DNA of 64,000 nt from Bordetella parapertussis (GTDB taxonomy: Bacteria > Pseudomonadota > Gammaproteobacteria > Burkholderiales > Burkholderiaceae_C). How positions within the stretch are numbered: the stretch's first letter is position 1; each line of letters opens with the position of its first letter. The notes below the pieces were generated by a model, which was not told the origin of the DNA, made no database searches, and saw only the letters and a list, made by a program, of their open reading frames with translations. Location of the stretch: contig CAMATW010000002.1 of assembly GCA_945861305.1 (NCBI GenBank), forward strand, positions 20,527 through 84,526, written 5' to 3'. Position numbers and translations under genes: made by a program. Positions 27,580 to 36,330 of the stretch are shown here, in pieces.

Positions 27580-28578
27580 TCAAAGCTGTCCGGGGACAAT
27601 TTGCTTTTCAACCCGCACAGCCACATTGGAGCCGCGCGTGCCGATATTGACCCCAAAGGTGGGGACGCCGTTGGCCAGGAATTGCGCCTGGTCGGGTTTC
27701 TTGAAGAAAAGCAAATCGCCCTCCTTCATGTTTCGCAAATGGTAGAGCGAGGTTTTGATTTCGCCCATCATCACGCGCACATCGAGTTCGGAGTCGCCAA
27801 CAGCGACCGCCAAGTCTTCGCGCCAAATTTTGTCGGATTCTTCATTCCCGTCACTGGTGGAGACACGGTTGCGCAGCAAGTCGCGCAGAGGCTTCAAAGT
27901 GGCGTAGGGGTAGACCAAATCCATGAAACCTTTGCCGCCCGACGCGGTCGCTTCAGCGTCAAAGCGTGTCAGCACCACCAAGTCGTTTTCGTCGGCAATT
28001 TGCGCAAACTGTGGGTTGATCTCGGCACTGACTTGTTCGCAGTTGATTTCCAAGATTGGCGCCCAAGCGTCTTTAAGCGAGCGGAAAAACACGCTGAGAA
28101 TGATATGAATGATGCGGTTTTCGGTGGCGGTGAACATCCGACCATGTGGCAGGTCGGAGACGCCTTTGCCAAAGCCGCCAAAAAAGCTGTCCAATGAACT
28201 GAACACCACATTGGGGTCGATCATGATGACCGAGTTCCCTCGCAGGGGGCTGATGCGGATGGTGTTCACCGACAAGGGTGCTTTGAGGGTTTTGATGTAG
28301 TCGCCAAATTTCAGGATTTGTACCCGCGTCGGGTTTACTCGTGGCGTGGTGCGCAAGACTTCCAGCAAACCCAAACGAAACATTCGGATGAACCGCTCAT
28401 TGATCATATCGATGGCGGACACATTCACGCCCAGGCTGCTGTTCTCGCTGGCCAGGTCGTGTTTGCGCACCCGGACTTTAGTGTTGAAACCGGTGTCCGA
28501 TTCGAGCGATCCGTCCTTCAAGCCCTCGGCCAAGGCCGTGAGCTCTTCAGGACTGAGTAAGTTGGGTCGGGTTGCCAT
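27580..28578 (-). CDS. fliM: Flagellar motor switch protein FliM
   Basis: FliM is the C-ring protein that receives CheY-P. The 332-residue protein has an N-terminal segment LLSPEELTALAEGL, a diverged version of the CheY-binding peptide (LSQxEIDAL in enterics). The middle domain carries the GGXG loop (SFFGGFGKGVSD), and the C-terminal SpoA domain ends in VRVEKQIVPGQL. It lies in a fliK-fliL-fliM-fliN unit and its stop is 14 bases before the fliN start. Confidence 0.94.
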   Translation of the reverse strand: MATRPNLLSPEELTALAEGLKDGSLESDTGFNTKVRVRKHDLASENSSLGVNVSAIDMINERFIRMFRLGLLEVLRTTPRVNPTRVQILKFGDYIKTLKAPLSVNTIRISPLRGNSVIMIDPNVVFSSLDSFFGGFGKGVSDLPHGRMFTATENRIIHIILSVFFRSLKDAWAPILEINCEQVSAEINPQFAQIADENDLVVLTRFDAEATASGGKGFMDLVYPYATLKPLRDLLRNRVSTSDGNEESDKIWREDLAVAVGDSELDVRVMMGEIKTSLYHLRNMKEGDLLFFKKPDQAQFLANGVPTFGVNIGTRGSNVAVRVEKQIVPGQL

Positions 28579-28585
28579 GGGAGGT

Positions 28586-29173
28586 TTATTGCATCACAAA
28601 GGATGTGAACATGACTTCTTCGATACCGCCAAAGTCCTCGTATTCTTCAAGCATAGAGTTCATGATGTCTTTGAGTTTGACAGCAAGCTCTTTGCGAAAG
28701 TCGGGCTTGCTGACTTCGGCCTCGGTGGATTGACGCATGATGTCGAGCATGGCTGAGCGAAGTGCGAACTCATGCTTTTTGATGTTGTCAAACACACGTG
28801 TGTCGTAGTGGGTCATTACAGCGAGTTGCACCACCATGACTTTCTTGGAGCCGGTGATGTTGGTCATCAGTTCTTTTTCAATTTGAAAATAGTTCTTTTC
28901 AAAGCGGGTGGCTTCGGGCGCTTCTTTTTTTAGCTTTGAAGGCGCTTCATCTTTGGCTTTCGTTGCCGCTGCTTCTAGCTCTTCGAGTTTGTCCATGGCG
29001 GCGAGTTCAGCTTTTTTCTCATAAAAACCTGAGAAGTACAAAGTGCCAAAGGCCACGGCAACCACCACAACGATGGCCACCACCGCGATACCTGCGATCA
29101 GCAATATCGGTTTTTTCTTTTTCGGTTCTTCTGAACCCTCTGCAGGGCTTGCTTCAGGTGCTGCTGTTGCCAT
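28586..29173 (-). CDS. fliL: Flagellar basal-body-associated protein FliL
   Basis: FliL is an inner-membrane protein that surrounds stator units and supports torque. The 195-residue protein has a cytoplasmic charged start, one membrane helix (about residues 22-48), a Glu/Ala/Lys-rich linker (50-85), and a C-terminal stomatin/PHB-like periplasmic domain (95-195) with HYDTRVFDNIKKHEFALRSA and EYEDFGGIEEVMFTSFVMQ, split at the end. The length is slightly longer than in enterics because of the linker. It is 7 bases before fliM. Confidence 0.92.
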   Translation of the reverse strand: MATAAPEASPAEGSEEPKKKKPILLIAGIAVVAIVVVVAVAFGTLYFSGFYEKKAELAAMDKLEELEAAATKAKDEAPSKLKKEAPEATRFEKNYFQIEKELMTNITGSKKVMVVQLAVMTHYDTRVFDNIKKHEFALRSAMLDIMRQSTEAEVSKPDFRKELAVKLKDIMNSMLEEYEDFGGIEEVMFTSFVMQ

Positions 29174-29202
29174 GATTTACTCCTCTTTCGTTCATTGTGT
29201 CG

Positions 29203-30963
29203 TCATGCAAAAGTGTCAAACAAAGCACTGTTGCTGTGACGCGCTGGTGTTGCTGCGTTTTCTTCTTCGCCCACGCCGTTTGCGCCGAGTGTGACACGAT
29301 TGTCCCCTGCGGCTTGGCGTTGGCCAGATTGTCCGAAGCCACCTTGCGACGACTGACGGTTATCCTGTCCTACCGAAACATATGCATTGTTCATGCCAAG
29401 TTCAGCCAAAGCCTCCTTCAAGCGCGTGCTGCCATTTTGAATCAAGTCTTTGGTCAAGCCGTTTTCGGCTTGGAACTGAGCGCTTAATTGTCCATCACGC
29501 ATTTCAAGTTGTACATCGACCAAGCCCAAACTGGCGGGCTTGAGGGCGAATTTCATCTTCCATTCACCAGCGTTCAATTGGTCATTCATGCGACTGGCCA
29601 ACTCGGTGGCTAATTTTTGACTGAGTTTTTCAAAGGTCTGCGCCATGTCAGGGTGGGTTTTCAAGGTCTGGGCGGGGGAGGCGCTGCTTGGCGAAGCACT
29701 TCGGTTGCTTGCCACGCCACTGCCTGAGGTGCCTTCTTTCGAAGTACTGCTGTCATCCAAGGCGCTGAGCTTGTCGAATTCTTCGTTCAAGCGGTCAATG
29801 TCTTCTGGGCGCAAATCCGCGTCCATCATGGACAACACTGCCAAGGTGCTGATGTTGTCTGGCGTGTCGCTGGCTTGTGCAACGACTGCCTGAGCTAAGT
29901 TGGTGCTCGGGTTGAGCTGTTTGTTTGCTGCCAAGTCGGCGGAGGCTGAACTCCACTGGACTTCCAAGCCGATGGGCTTCATGTCTTCGGTCATCACATC
30001 GCTGTTGGCCAAGGTGGTGACTTCGGGCGCAACAGGCAAGGCTTGTCTAAGTACGGCCTGGGCTCCAAGAGCGGCTTGGGCGGGGGTGCTCAAGGGGTTT
30101 AAGGCCGTGGGGCCAGTAGCCTCGAGAGATGGTGCAGCGCCTGTAAGGGGATTGCTCAGGACCATGCCGGGCAAGTTGTTCATGGCCAAAATTTGTTGGG
30201 TGGTCGCTGCTGGCGCAATGGCGACTGCTTCAGCAGCAGCGTCATCTCCCAATAAGGCTTTGATTTGTGAAGGGTCTAAGCCCATGGCCAAAGCGAAATC
30301 GGTCAAGCTTTTTTCGCTGGTTGCTGGTTGGGTCACGGTGATGATCTCAACTTCAGGGCTCAGGGTAATCGACTGCAAGACTTGGCCCTCTTGGGACGCC
30401 AATGCCTTGGCTTCGGCAGCTTTTTCGTCTATTGAGTCTAAGCTCTGGGCTTTTTGCGATGCAAGTTCATCAGGCTGGCTGACCCTTTGCGTGGCAGTGT
30501 CTGCTTGGTAGCTTGGCTGAGCCGTATCCTTGGCAGCAGCTTTCGGATTGTGGCGTTCGGCCTTAGCCACGTTAGATTTCGTATCGTGGGGCTGGGCTGG
30601 TGGCAGATGTTTGGCGAAATGCCCGCCTGGTGCAAGCACACCCATGCCTTTAGAACCCGGTGTTTTGGCGCGTAAATATTGATTTGGATGAAAAGCTTGG
30701 CGCAAAGCTTGCTGCTCCAGCATGCCCTTGGTGGCAGTGGATGTTTGGCCTTGTTTAGCGAGTTTGTCCGCGCTGTCAGCGGCAAGCTCTTGCCGTTGCG
30801 GTGTCTGCAGCGAAGCAATTTGTTGGCGCAAGAACGCGGCAAAGTCCTCGCCCGACTGGGTGCCTGAGGAGGGGCGTGACAATACCCCACCGAGATTATT
30901 TGCCTCGGTGGAGACGGGGTTGGCGCTAGGCGCTAGGCCTGAATTCAATGCAGATAAGTTCAT
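29203..30963 (-). CDS. fliK: Flagellar hook-length control protein FliK
   Basis: FliK is a secreted ruler that sets hook length and triggers the FlhB substrate switch. The 586-residue protein has a long low-complexity N-terminal region rich in Ala, Gln and Ser (1-440) and a C-terminal Flg_hook domain (about 445-545) with WKMKFALKPASLGLVDVQLEM and LRELLAELG-like LKEALAELGMNNA. It is first in the minus-strand unit and preceded by a sigma-54-like element. A second, distinct FliK-like protein is encoded at 43216. The large size may match the large hook protein encoded in this locus, which is inference. Confidence 0.9.
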   Translation of the reverse strand: MNLSALNSGLAPSANPVSTEANNLGGVLSRPSSGTQSGEDFAAFLRQQIASLQTPQRQELAADSADKLAKQGQTSTATKGMLEQQALRQAFHPNQYLRAKTPGSKGMGVLAPGGHFAKHLPPAQPHDTKSNVAKAERHNPKAAAKDTAQPSYQADTATQRVSQPDELASQKAQSLDSIDEKAAEAKALASQEGQVLQSITLSPEVEIITVTQPATSEKSLTDFALAMGLDPSQIKALLGDDAAAEAVAIAPAATTQQILAMNNLPGMVLSNPLTGAAPSLEATGPTALNPLSTPAQAALGAQAVLRQALPVAPEVTTLANSDVMTEDMKPIGLEVQWSSASADLAANKQLNPSTNLAQAVVAQASDTPDNISTLAVLSMMDADLRPEDIDRLNEEFDKLSALDDSSTSKEGTSGSGVASNRSASPSSASPAQTLKTHPDMAQTFEKLSQKLATELASRMNDQLNAGEWKMKFALKPASLGLVDVQLEMRDGQLSAQFQAENGLTKDLIQNGSTRLKEALAELGMNNAYVSVGQDNRQSSQGGFGQSGQRQAAGDNRVTLGANGVGEEENAATPARHSNSALFDTFA

Positions 30964-31001
30964 ATCCGTTCAATGCTTCCCATAAAAGACAGAGCATTTA
31001 A

Positions 31002-31016
31002 GCAAGAACCGTGACA
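31002..31016 (-). promoter_or_regulatory. Sigma-54 -24/-12 element for the fliK operon
   Basis: On the minus strand the sequence reads TGTCAC-N5-TTGC, one mismatch from TGGCAC-N5-TTGC. It lies about 40 bases upstream of the fliK start. Confidence 0.6.
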
Positions 31017-31024
31017 GGCCAAGG

Positions 31025-31038
31025 TTTGCCGGTCGCCC
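31025..31038. promoter_or_regulatory. Shared upstream motif TTTGCCGGTCGCCC (copy 1)
   Basis: This 14-base sequence is identical to one upstream of the flgB promoter (47595-47608). It lies between the divergent fliK and flhA sigma-54 elements, 38 bases before the flhA -24 box. It is a candidate binding site for the sigma-54 activator encoded at 39657-40769; that assignment is inference. Confidence 0.55.
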
Positions 31039-31076
31039 CCAAACCCCCGTGTCAAGCCAAGGCAGATACAAGAAGC

Positions 31077-31091
31077 TGGCACATGGCTTGC
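31077..31091 (+). promoter_or_regulatory. Sigma-54 -24/-12 promoter of flhA
   Basis: TGGCAC, five bases, then TTGC: a full consensus match with correct GG/GC spacing. It lies about 75 bases upstream of the flhA ATG. Confidence 0.8.
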
Positions 31092-31166
31092 TTCATCTCC
31101 TTGAGGGCGTTGAAAAACGCTTGGAAAAATAACCCTTAATGCTTCAAAAACTGTGACAAAACGACC

Positions 31167-33269
31167 ATGAGCACCTTAAGCCTGTCAACGATTCGACAGA
31201 ACTTGACCAAGTTTGACTACACCGGATTGGGTATTCCCGTCTTGGTGCTGTTGATCATGGCCATGTTGGTATTGCCATTACCGCCGCTTTTATTGGACTT
31301 TTTGTTTACATTCAATATTGTCATCAGCTTGGTCATCATCATGATCGCCATCAGCACCCGCAAACCGCTGGAGTTCTCATCCTTCCCTACTATCTTGTTG
31401 TTTGCCACCATGTTGCGACTGGCCTTGAACGTGGCCTCTACCCGCGTGATCTTGGTCGATGGCCATACCGGCCACGACGCCGCAGGCAAAGTGGTGGCAG
31501 CTTTTGGTGAGTTTGTGATTGCAGGTAACTATGTAGTGGGTTTCATCATTTTTGCGATTTTGATGATCATCAACTTTATCGTGGTGACCAAAGGTGCGGG
31601 CCGTGTGTCTGAAGTGAACGCCCGTTTTACCTTGGACGCCATGCCAGGCAAACAAATGTCTATCGACGCTGACTTAAACGCTGGCGTGATTGACCAACCC
31701 ACAGCCCAAAAGCGCCGCGCCGAGTTGTCCCAAGAGTCCGACTTCTTCGGTGCCATGGACGGTGCTTCCAAATTCGTCAGCGGCGACGCCATCGCGGGCA
31801 TATTGATTTTGTTGATCAACTTGATTGGTGGCTTGGCGATTGGCGTGATTCAGCACAATTTGTCGGTCTCAGAAGCTGGCAAGATTTACACCTTGCTCTC
31901 CATCGGTGATGGCTTGGTGGCACAAATTCCTTCGCTGCTGTTGTCTTTGGCAACCGCCATCATCGTGACACGTGTGACCACCTCGGAGTCCATTTCCGAG
32001 CAAGCGCACACCCAGTTGGCCAACCCAGCGGCTTTGTTTATTTCCGCCATCATCCTGACGGCCTTGGGCTTGGTCCCTGGAATGCCTCACCTGATGTTCA
32101 TCACCTTGGCAGCCGCTACCGCTGGTTTGGGCTTGTTGGTGATTCGCAGCGAGGTCGATGAGGAGGCTGTTCAAGTGGCCGAGGCGCAAGCCGCTGCCAG
32201 CACTGAGTCCACCAAAGACTTGGATTGGGACGACGTTGACCAGGTGGACCTGATTGGCTTGGAAATCGGTTACGGGTTGATTCCTTTGGTAAACGTCGAA
32301 ACCGGTGGCGAATTGATGAGCCGTGTCAAAGGCGTGCGCAAAAAATTGTCTGCAGAGCTTGGCTTTTTGGTGCAACCCGTTCGCATTCGCGACGACTTGA
32401 ATATCGATCCCGACTCTTACAACATCGTGCTCAAAGGCGTGGTGCGTGGCAAAGGCGATATCAAAGTGGGCCGTGAATTGGCCATCAACCCAGGCCAGGT
32501 GTATGGCGAACTGCAAGGTACGCCTACCCGCGAACCCGCGTTTGGTTTGGAAGCCGTGTGGATAGAGTCTTCACAACGCGATTTGGCCCGTACCTTGGGC
32601 TACACCGTGGTTGACGCCAGCACCGCCATCGCCACCCATTTGAATAAAGTGTTACGCGAAAACTCCGCCGATCTGCTCAGCCACGACGAGGTTCAGCAGT
32701 TGCTCGACAAGTTGGCTGCCAAGTCGCCCAAACTGGTGGAAGAGTTGGTGCCTGGCAAGCTGTCACTGGGTGTGGTCACCCGCGTGCTGCAACATTTGTT
32801 GAACGAAGGCGTGTCGATTCGCGACATGCGCTCTATCGCCGAATCTCTTACCGAGGCAAGTGCTCGCAGCACCGACCCCGAGCAGCTCGCGGCTTATGTG
32901 CGTCCCAAGCTCGGTCGCATGATCATGCAAAGCTTGGTCGACGAGTCCAGCAATTTATCCGTGATGACTTTGGAGCCTGGCTTGGAGCAATTGCTGCACA
33001 ACGTGTTGCAGCAAAGCCAGCCCGGTCAGCCCGTGGTTCTAGAGCCCAGTTTGGCTGAAAACCTGTTCAATGCGCTGCGCATGGGTGCGCGAGCCATGGA
33101 AGACGAAGGCCATGCCGCTGTCTTGGTGGTCTCGCCGCTGATTCGCAGTTGGCTGTCCAAGGCTGTGCGTTTTCGCGTCAGCGATTTGACGGTTTTGTCC
33201 TACAGCGAAATTCCAGATGACCAAGCGGTCAAAGTGATTCACACAGTGAACGCTACCAACCGCGACTGA
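31167..33269 (+). CDS. flhA: Flagellar type III export gate protein FlhA
   Basis: FlhA forms the nonameric export gate and binds chaperone-substrate complexes. The 700-residue protein has eight predicted membrane helices (about residues 15-330), with the conserved cytoplasmic FHIPEP-like loop (VNARFTLDAMPGKQMSIDADL, spanning residues 150-170). A large soluble C-terminal domain (about 350-700) contains LEIGYGLIPLV, IDPDSYNIVLKG and VDASTAIATHLNKVL. It is first in the flhA-flhF-flhG-fliA unit and has a consensus sigma-54 promoter. Confidence 0.97.
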   Translation: MSTLSLSTIRQNLTKFDYTGLGIPVLVLLIMAMLVLPLPPLLLDFLFTFNIVISLVIIMIAISTRKPLEFSSFPTILLFATMLRLALNVASTRVILVDGHTGHDAAGKVVAAFGEFVIAGNYVVGFIIFAILMIINFIVVTKGAGRVSEVNARFTLDAMPGKQMSIDADLNAGVIDQPTAQKRRAELSQESDFFGAMDGASKFVSGDAIAGILILLINLIGGLAIGVIQHNLSVSEAGKIYTLLSIGDGLVAQIPSLLLSLATAIIVTRVTTSESISEQAHTQLANPAALFISAIILTALGLVPGMPHLMFITLAAATAGLGLLVIRSEVDEEAVQVAEAQAAASTESTKDLDWDDVDQVDLIGLEIGYGLIPLVNVETGGELMSRVKGVRKKLSAELGFLVQPVRIRDDLNIDPDSYNIVLKGVVRGKGDIKVGRELAINPGQVYGELQGTPTREPAFGLEAVWIESSQRDLARTLGYTVVDASTAIATHLNKVLRENSADLLSHDEVQQLLDKLAAKSPKLVEELVPGKLSLGVVTRVLQHLLNEGVSIRDMRSIAESLTEASARSTDPEQLAAYVRPKLGRMIMQSLVDESSNLSVMTLEPGLEQLLHNVLQQSQPGQPVVLEPSLAENLFNALRMGARAMEDEGHAAVLVVSPLIRSWLSKAVRFRVSDLTVLSYSEIPDDQAVKVIHTVNATNRD

Positions 33270-33303
33270 TCACCACCCTTTTATTTGACCAACGAGAAAC
33301 ACC

Positions 33304-34761
33304 ATGGAACTCAAGCGAATCATTGCCCGTGACACCCGGGCGGCCAACGAAAAGGCAGTTGCCTTGTACGGCCCCGACGTGCTTGTCATCTCTACCAGCA
33401 AGGTGAGAGGCAAAACCGAGTTGATCGTTGCGGTCGATGTCGAACCCATGAACGCCGAGGTCGCTTTGGCTGAGACCTTTGTGCCTACCGAGAAAACCTA
33501 CAGTTTGTCTGCCACGCCTAGCAGCGATGAAGCGCCCTTGATGCAAGAGGAGCCAGCCAGCTTTGGCAAAGTGCTCAATGACACCATACAAAAACGCCCA
33601 GCCAAACCGACCAAGGATGATGTCCCCGGTTTTGTGCCTGCCGCCACGCTGAAAAAAGCAGCGCAAGAGAAAACTGCATCTATTCAAGAAGAAACCTTGC
33701 CAGTGCAAGCGATTGCCCCTACTGCAGCACCAGCATCCGCACAGGAAACCGTCGTGCAACAACCAGCTTTGGCCTCCACACAGGACATGGCCGAAGAGCG
33801 CGACGCCATGCGAGGCCGTGAAATCGTTCAAATGGTGCGCGAAGAACTCGCCACTTTGCGCAAAGAATTCAAGCTCAGCCAGCAAATGGCGTGGCAAGGC
33901 ACGGGCTTGGCCCGCAACCTCATGCCTTTACGCAACGCCCTGCAAGAAGCCGCCATTCCCGTGGCTTTGCGTGCCTTGCTGATTGACAGCATCCAAAGTT
34001 TTGAAGACGTCGAGCCAGCCATGGATGAAATCCGCCGCCAGCTTTGCCATTCCATGCAACACAGCAGCGTGACTGCCCCTGACCAAGGCGTGCATGTGCT
34101 CGCGGGTCCTTCCGGTGCAGGCAAATCCTTGATGGTGGCTCGTTTGGCTCAACATGCCAGCATCAACTGGGGCAGCGAGCAAGTCGCGGTTATCAGTTAC
34201 AGCGACCAGCGGGCAGGCGCTTGGAACCAAACCCAGTTACTCAGCGCCCAGTCCGGTGTCGATTGCTTCCGTGCCACCAACGTCACCACCCTGAAACTTT
34301 TGCTTGAAGAGCATGGCCAGCGCAAGTTCATCATCATCGATACCCCAGGTGTTCAAATGGCCGAGCGCGTGAGTGAAATTGCCGCTATCAGCAAAGAGGC
34401 ACAATTCCACGTGGTTCTTCCCGCCGATGCCTCTCAGTCTTCATTGCGCAGAGTGCTTTCAACCCCGCATATTCAATGGCAAAGCCTGATGATTTCTAAG
34501 TTAGACGAAGCCAGCCAGCCTTGGGCCCTAATTCAGGTGCTGACCGAAGGCCATGTGGGCGTGAGTGGCGCCAGCCGCGGCGAACGCATCGGCGAATGGA
34601 CGGTGCAAATGCAGGCCGAAGAATTGGTTACCGTGGCACTGGCGAATTTGTCGCTGGGCTACACCGACGCTCCCCCAGAAGACATGAGCAGTACGCTGGC
34701 CATGGCTTCTGCCAGAATCTCGCGTTTGGCCGCGCAACACACAAGGTCTACCCATGAGTAA
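33304..34761 (+). CDS. flhF: Flagellar SRP-like GTPase FlhF
   Basis: FlhF places polar flagella, and its presence supports polar flagellation here. The 485-residue protein has a conserved B-domain start (MELKRIIARDTRAANEKAV, with GPDVLVIST following), a low-complexity middle part (60-170), and an SRP-type NG domain. P-loop GPSGAGKSLMVARLAQ (about 268-283), VISYSDQRAGAWNQTQLL and IIIDTPGVQMAERV are visible. Its end overlaps flhG by 8 bases. Confidence 0.93.
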   Translation: MELKRIIARDTRAANEKAVALYGPDVLVISTSKVRGKTELIVAVDVEPMNAEVALAETFVPTEKTYSLSATPSSDEAPLMQEEPASFGKVLNDTIQKRPAKPTKDDVPGFVPAATLKKAAQEKTASIQEETLPVQAIAPTAAPASAQETVVQQPALASTQDMAEERDAMRGREIVQMVREELATLRKEFKLSQQMAWQGTGLARNLMPLRNALQEAAIPVALRALLIDSIQSFEDVEPAMDEIRRQLCHSMQHSSVTAPDQGVHVLAGPSGAGKSLMVARLAQHASINWGSEQVAVISYSDQRAGAWNQTQLLSAQSGVDCFRATNVTTLKLLLEEHGQRKFIIIDTPGVQMAERVSEIAAISKEAQFHVVLPADASQSSLRRVLSTPHIQWQSLMISKLDEASQPWALIQVLTEGHVGVSGASRGERIGEWTVQMQAEELVTVALANLSLGYTDAPPEDMSSTLAMASARISRLAAQHTRSTHE

Positions 34762-35581
34762 TAACAAAACCACTGAGGTCATCGGCATCGCCAGCGGTAA
34801 AGGCGGTGTGGGCAAGACCACGGTGTCGATCAACTTGGCAGTTGCTTTGGCCCAGCGTGGCCACGATGTCATGTTGTTTGACGCTGACTTAGGGTTGGCA
34901 AACGCACAAATCGCTTTGGGTGCACGTGCTGAATACAACCTCAGCCATTTTTTAGCAGGTCAAAAAACCCTTGAAGAAATCACCATCACCACCCGCCAAG
35001 GCATTCAGCTCATCCCAGGAGCATCTGGTGTGCAAGAATTGGCTGCGTTGAGCCAGTTGCAAGCGGCCAGCATCGTGCAGGCATTTAGCAACTTGGGTAA
35101 AAAAATTGACTACCTCATTGTCGATGTGGCAGCTGGTATTTCACCGTCGGTGTTAGCGTTTTTGGCGGCTTGCCAGCGCCGCTTTATCGTGGTGCAAGAC
35201 GACCCGTCTTCTATCGCTGATGCCTACGGCACCATCAAAGTGCTGACGCAGGAAATGAAGCTGGACGAAATTTACTTGGTGCCCAATTTGGTGGATACCC
35301 AAACCCAAGGTTGGAAGCTCTATCAGCGTTTGAACGACGTTTGCGTTCGCTTCTTGGGTGAGTCGATTCACTATTTGACCTCCATCGAAAACGATGAAAT
35401 GGTCTTGGCCGCGCTGAAAAAATACCAGTCGGTCATGGAGTTGGCGCCAGGCACAGCTGCTGCGCGTGACTTTCGCCGTTTGGCCGAGTTATCGACCCAG
35501 TTACGAGCCATCGACCATCCCTCGGGTGGCCTGCAGTTTTTCATGGAGCGTTTGCTGCAAAGCAATACGAAGAGTACATGA
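34754..35581 (+). CDS. flhG: Flagellar number regulator FlhG/FleN (MinD/ParA-like ATPase)
   Basis: FlhG limits flagellar number, acting on FlhF and, in some bacteria, on the sigma-54 activator. The 275-residue MinD/ParA-like ATPase has the deviant Walker A IASGKGGVGKTTVSINLA (about 12-29), DADLGLANAQIAL, and YLIVDVAAGIS. A regulatory interaction with the activator encoded at 39657-40769 is plausible but not shown here. It overlaps flhF (8 bases) and fliA (ATGA, 4 bases). Confidence 0.93.
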   Translation: MSNNKTTEVIGIASGKGGVGKTTVSINLAVALAQRGHDVMLFDADLGLANAQIALGARAEYNLSHFLAGQKTLEEITITTRQGIQLIPGASGVQELAALSQLQAASIVQAFSNLGKKIDYLIVDVAAGISPSVLAFLAACQRRFIVVQDDPSSIADAYGTIKVLTQEMKLDEIYLVPNLVDTQTQGWKLYQRLNDVCVRFLGESIHYLTSIENDEMVLAALKKYQSVMELAPGTAAARDFRRLAELSTQLRAIDHPSGGLQFFMERLLQSNTKST

Positions 35582-36330
35582 GACCCATATCCCCGATGAA
35601 GATGTACCAGCAGTCTCGCCCGCAAGGCGAGGAACTGGTGTTGGCCCACCTTGGCTTGGTCAAGCGCGTGGCTTTGCACTTGAAGGCCCGCGTACCCGCT
35701 TATATGGAACTCGACGAGCTGATTCAGGTCGGCATGATGGGCTTGCTCGAAGCTTCGCGGGTGTTTGACCCGACCAAGGGTGTGGATTTTGAAAATTTCG
35801 CCCACAGCCGTGTGCGTGGCGCCATGCTCGACGAAGTTCGTCGCTTGTCGTTTTTGCCGCGTTCGGCAGTGGCTTTCAATAAAGAACACAACCAAAGCCT
35901 GCACGTCTTGTCGGCAGAGTTGGGCCGTGCGCCCACCCAAGCTGAAATGGCAGAGTACATGGGCAAGGAGTTGGACGATTTCCAAAAAGAGCGTGGCAAA
36001 GCCCGTCGCTTTGAAACCTATTCTTTGGAAGTCGTCACCGAAGAGGTGATGAGCATTGCCGATGATGCCTCGCACCAACCCGATGTGATGGTGGAAGAGG
36101 CCGAATTCATGGATGCTGTGACCAGCGCTATCGGTAAATTGCCTGAGCGCGAACAACTGGTGATGCAGCTTTATTACGTGGAAGAGCTCAACCTTAAGGA
36201 AATCGGTGAAGTTTTAGAGGTAAGCGAGTCGCGCATCAGTCAGATTTTGTCCTCAGTGGTGAAAAAGTTGCGTGTTCAGTTGCAAATCGCGCCAGAAGAT
36301 ATTTTCAAAACCTCTAGGAGCGTCTCATGA
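35578..36330 (+). CDS. fliA: Flagellar sigma factor sigma-28
   Basis: FliA directs RNA polymerase to late flagellar promoters. The 250-residue sigma-70-family protein shows region 2 (DELIQVGMMGLLEASRVFDP, then FENFAHSRVRGAMLDEVR), region 3 (LGRAPTQAEMAEYMG) and region 4 (LKEIGEVLEVSESRISQIL). Five matching promoters occur in this window. FlgM, its anti-sigma factor, is encoded at 45089. The start ATG overlaps the flhG stop, and the stop overlaps the next gene as ATGA. Confidence 0.95.
   Translation: MRPISPMKMYQQSRPQGEELVLAHLGLVKRVALHLKARVPAYMELDELIQVGMMGLLEASRVFDPTKGVDFENFAHSRVRGAMLDEVRRLSFLPRSAVAFNKEHNQSLHVLSAELGRAPTQAEMAEYMGKELDDFQKERGKARRFETYSLEVVTEEVMSIADDASHQPDVMVEEAEFMDAVTSAIGKLPEREQLVMQLYYVEELNLKEIGEVLEVSESRISQILSSVVKKLRVQLQIAPEDIFKTSRSVS

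Noticed and set aside
31869-32516. Minus-strand frame of 215 residues
   Set aside because: It lies wholly inside flhA and shows only His/Gln-rich shadow sequence with no family resemblance.
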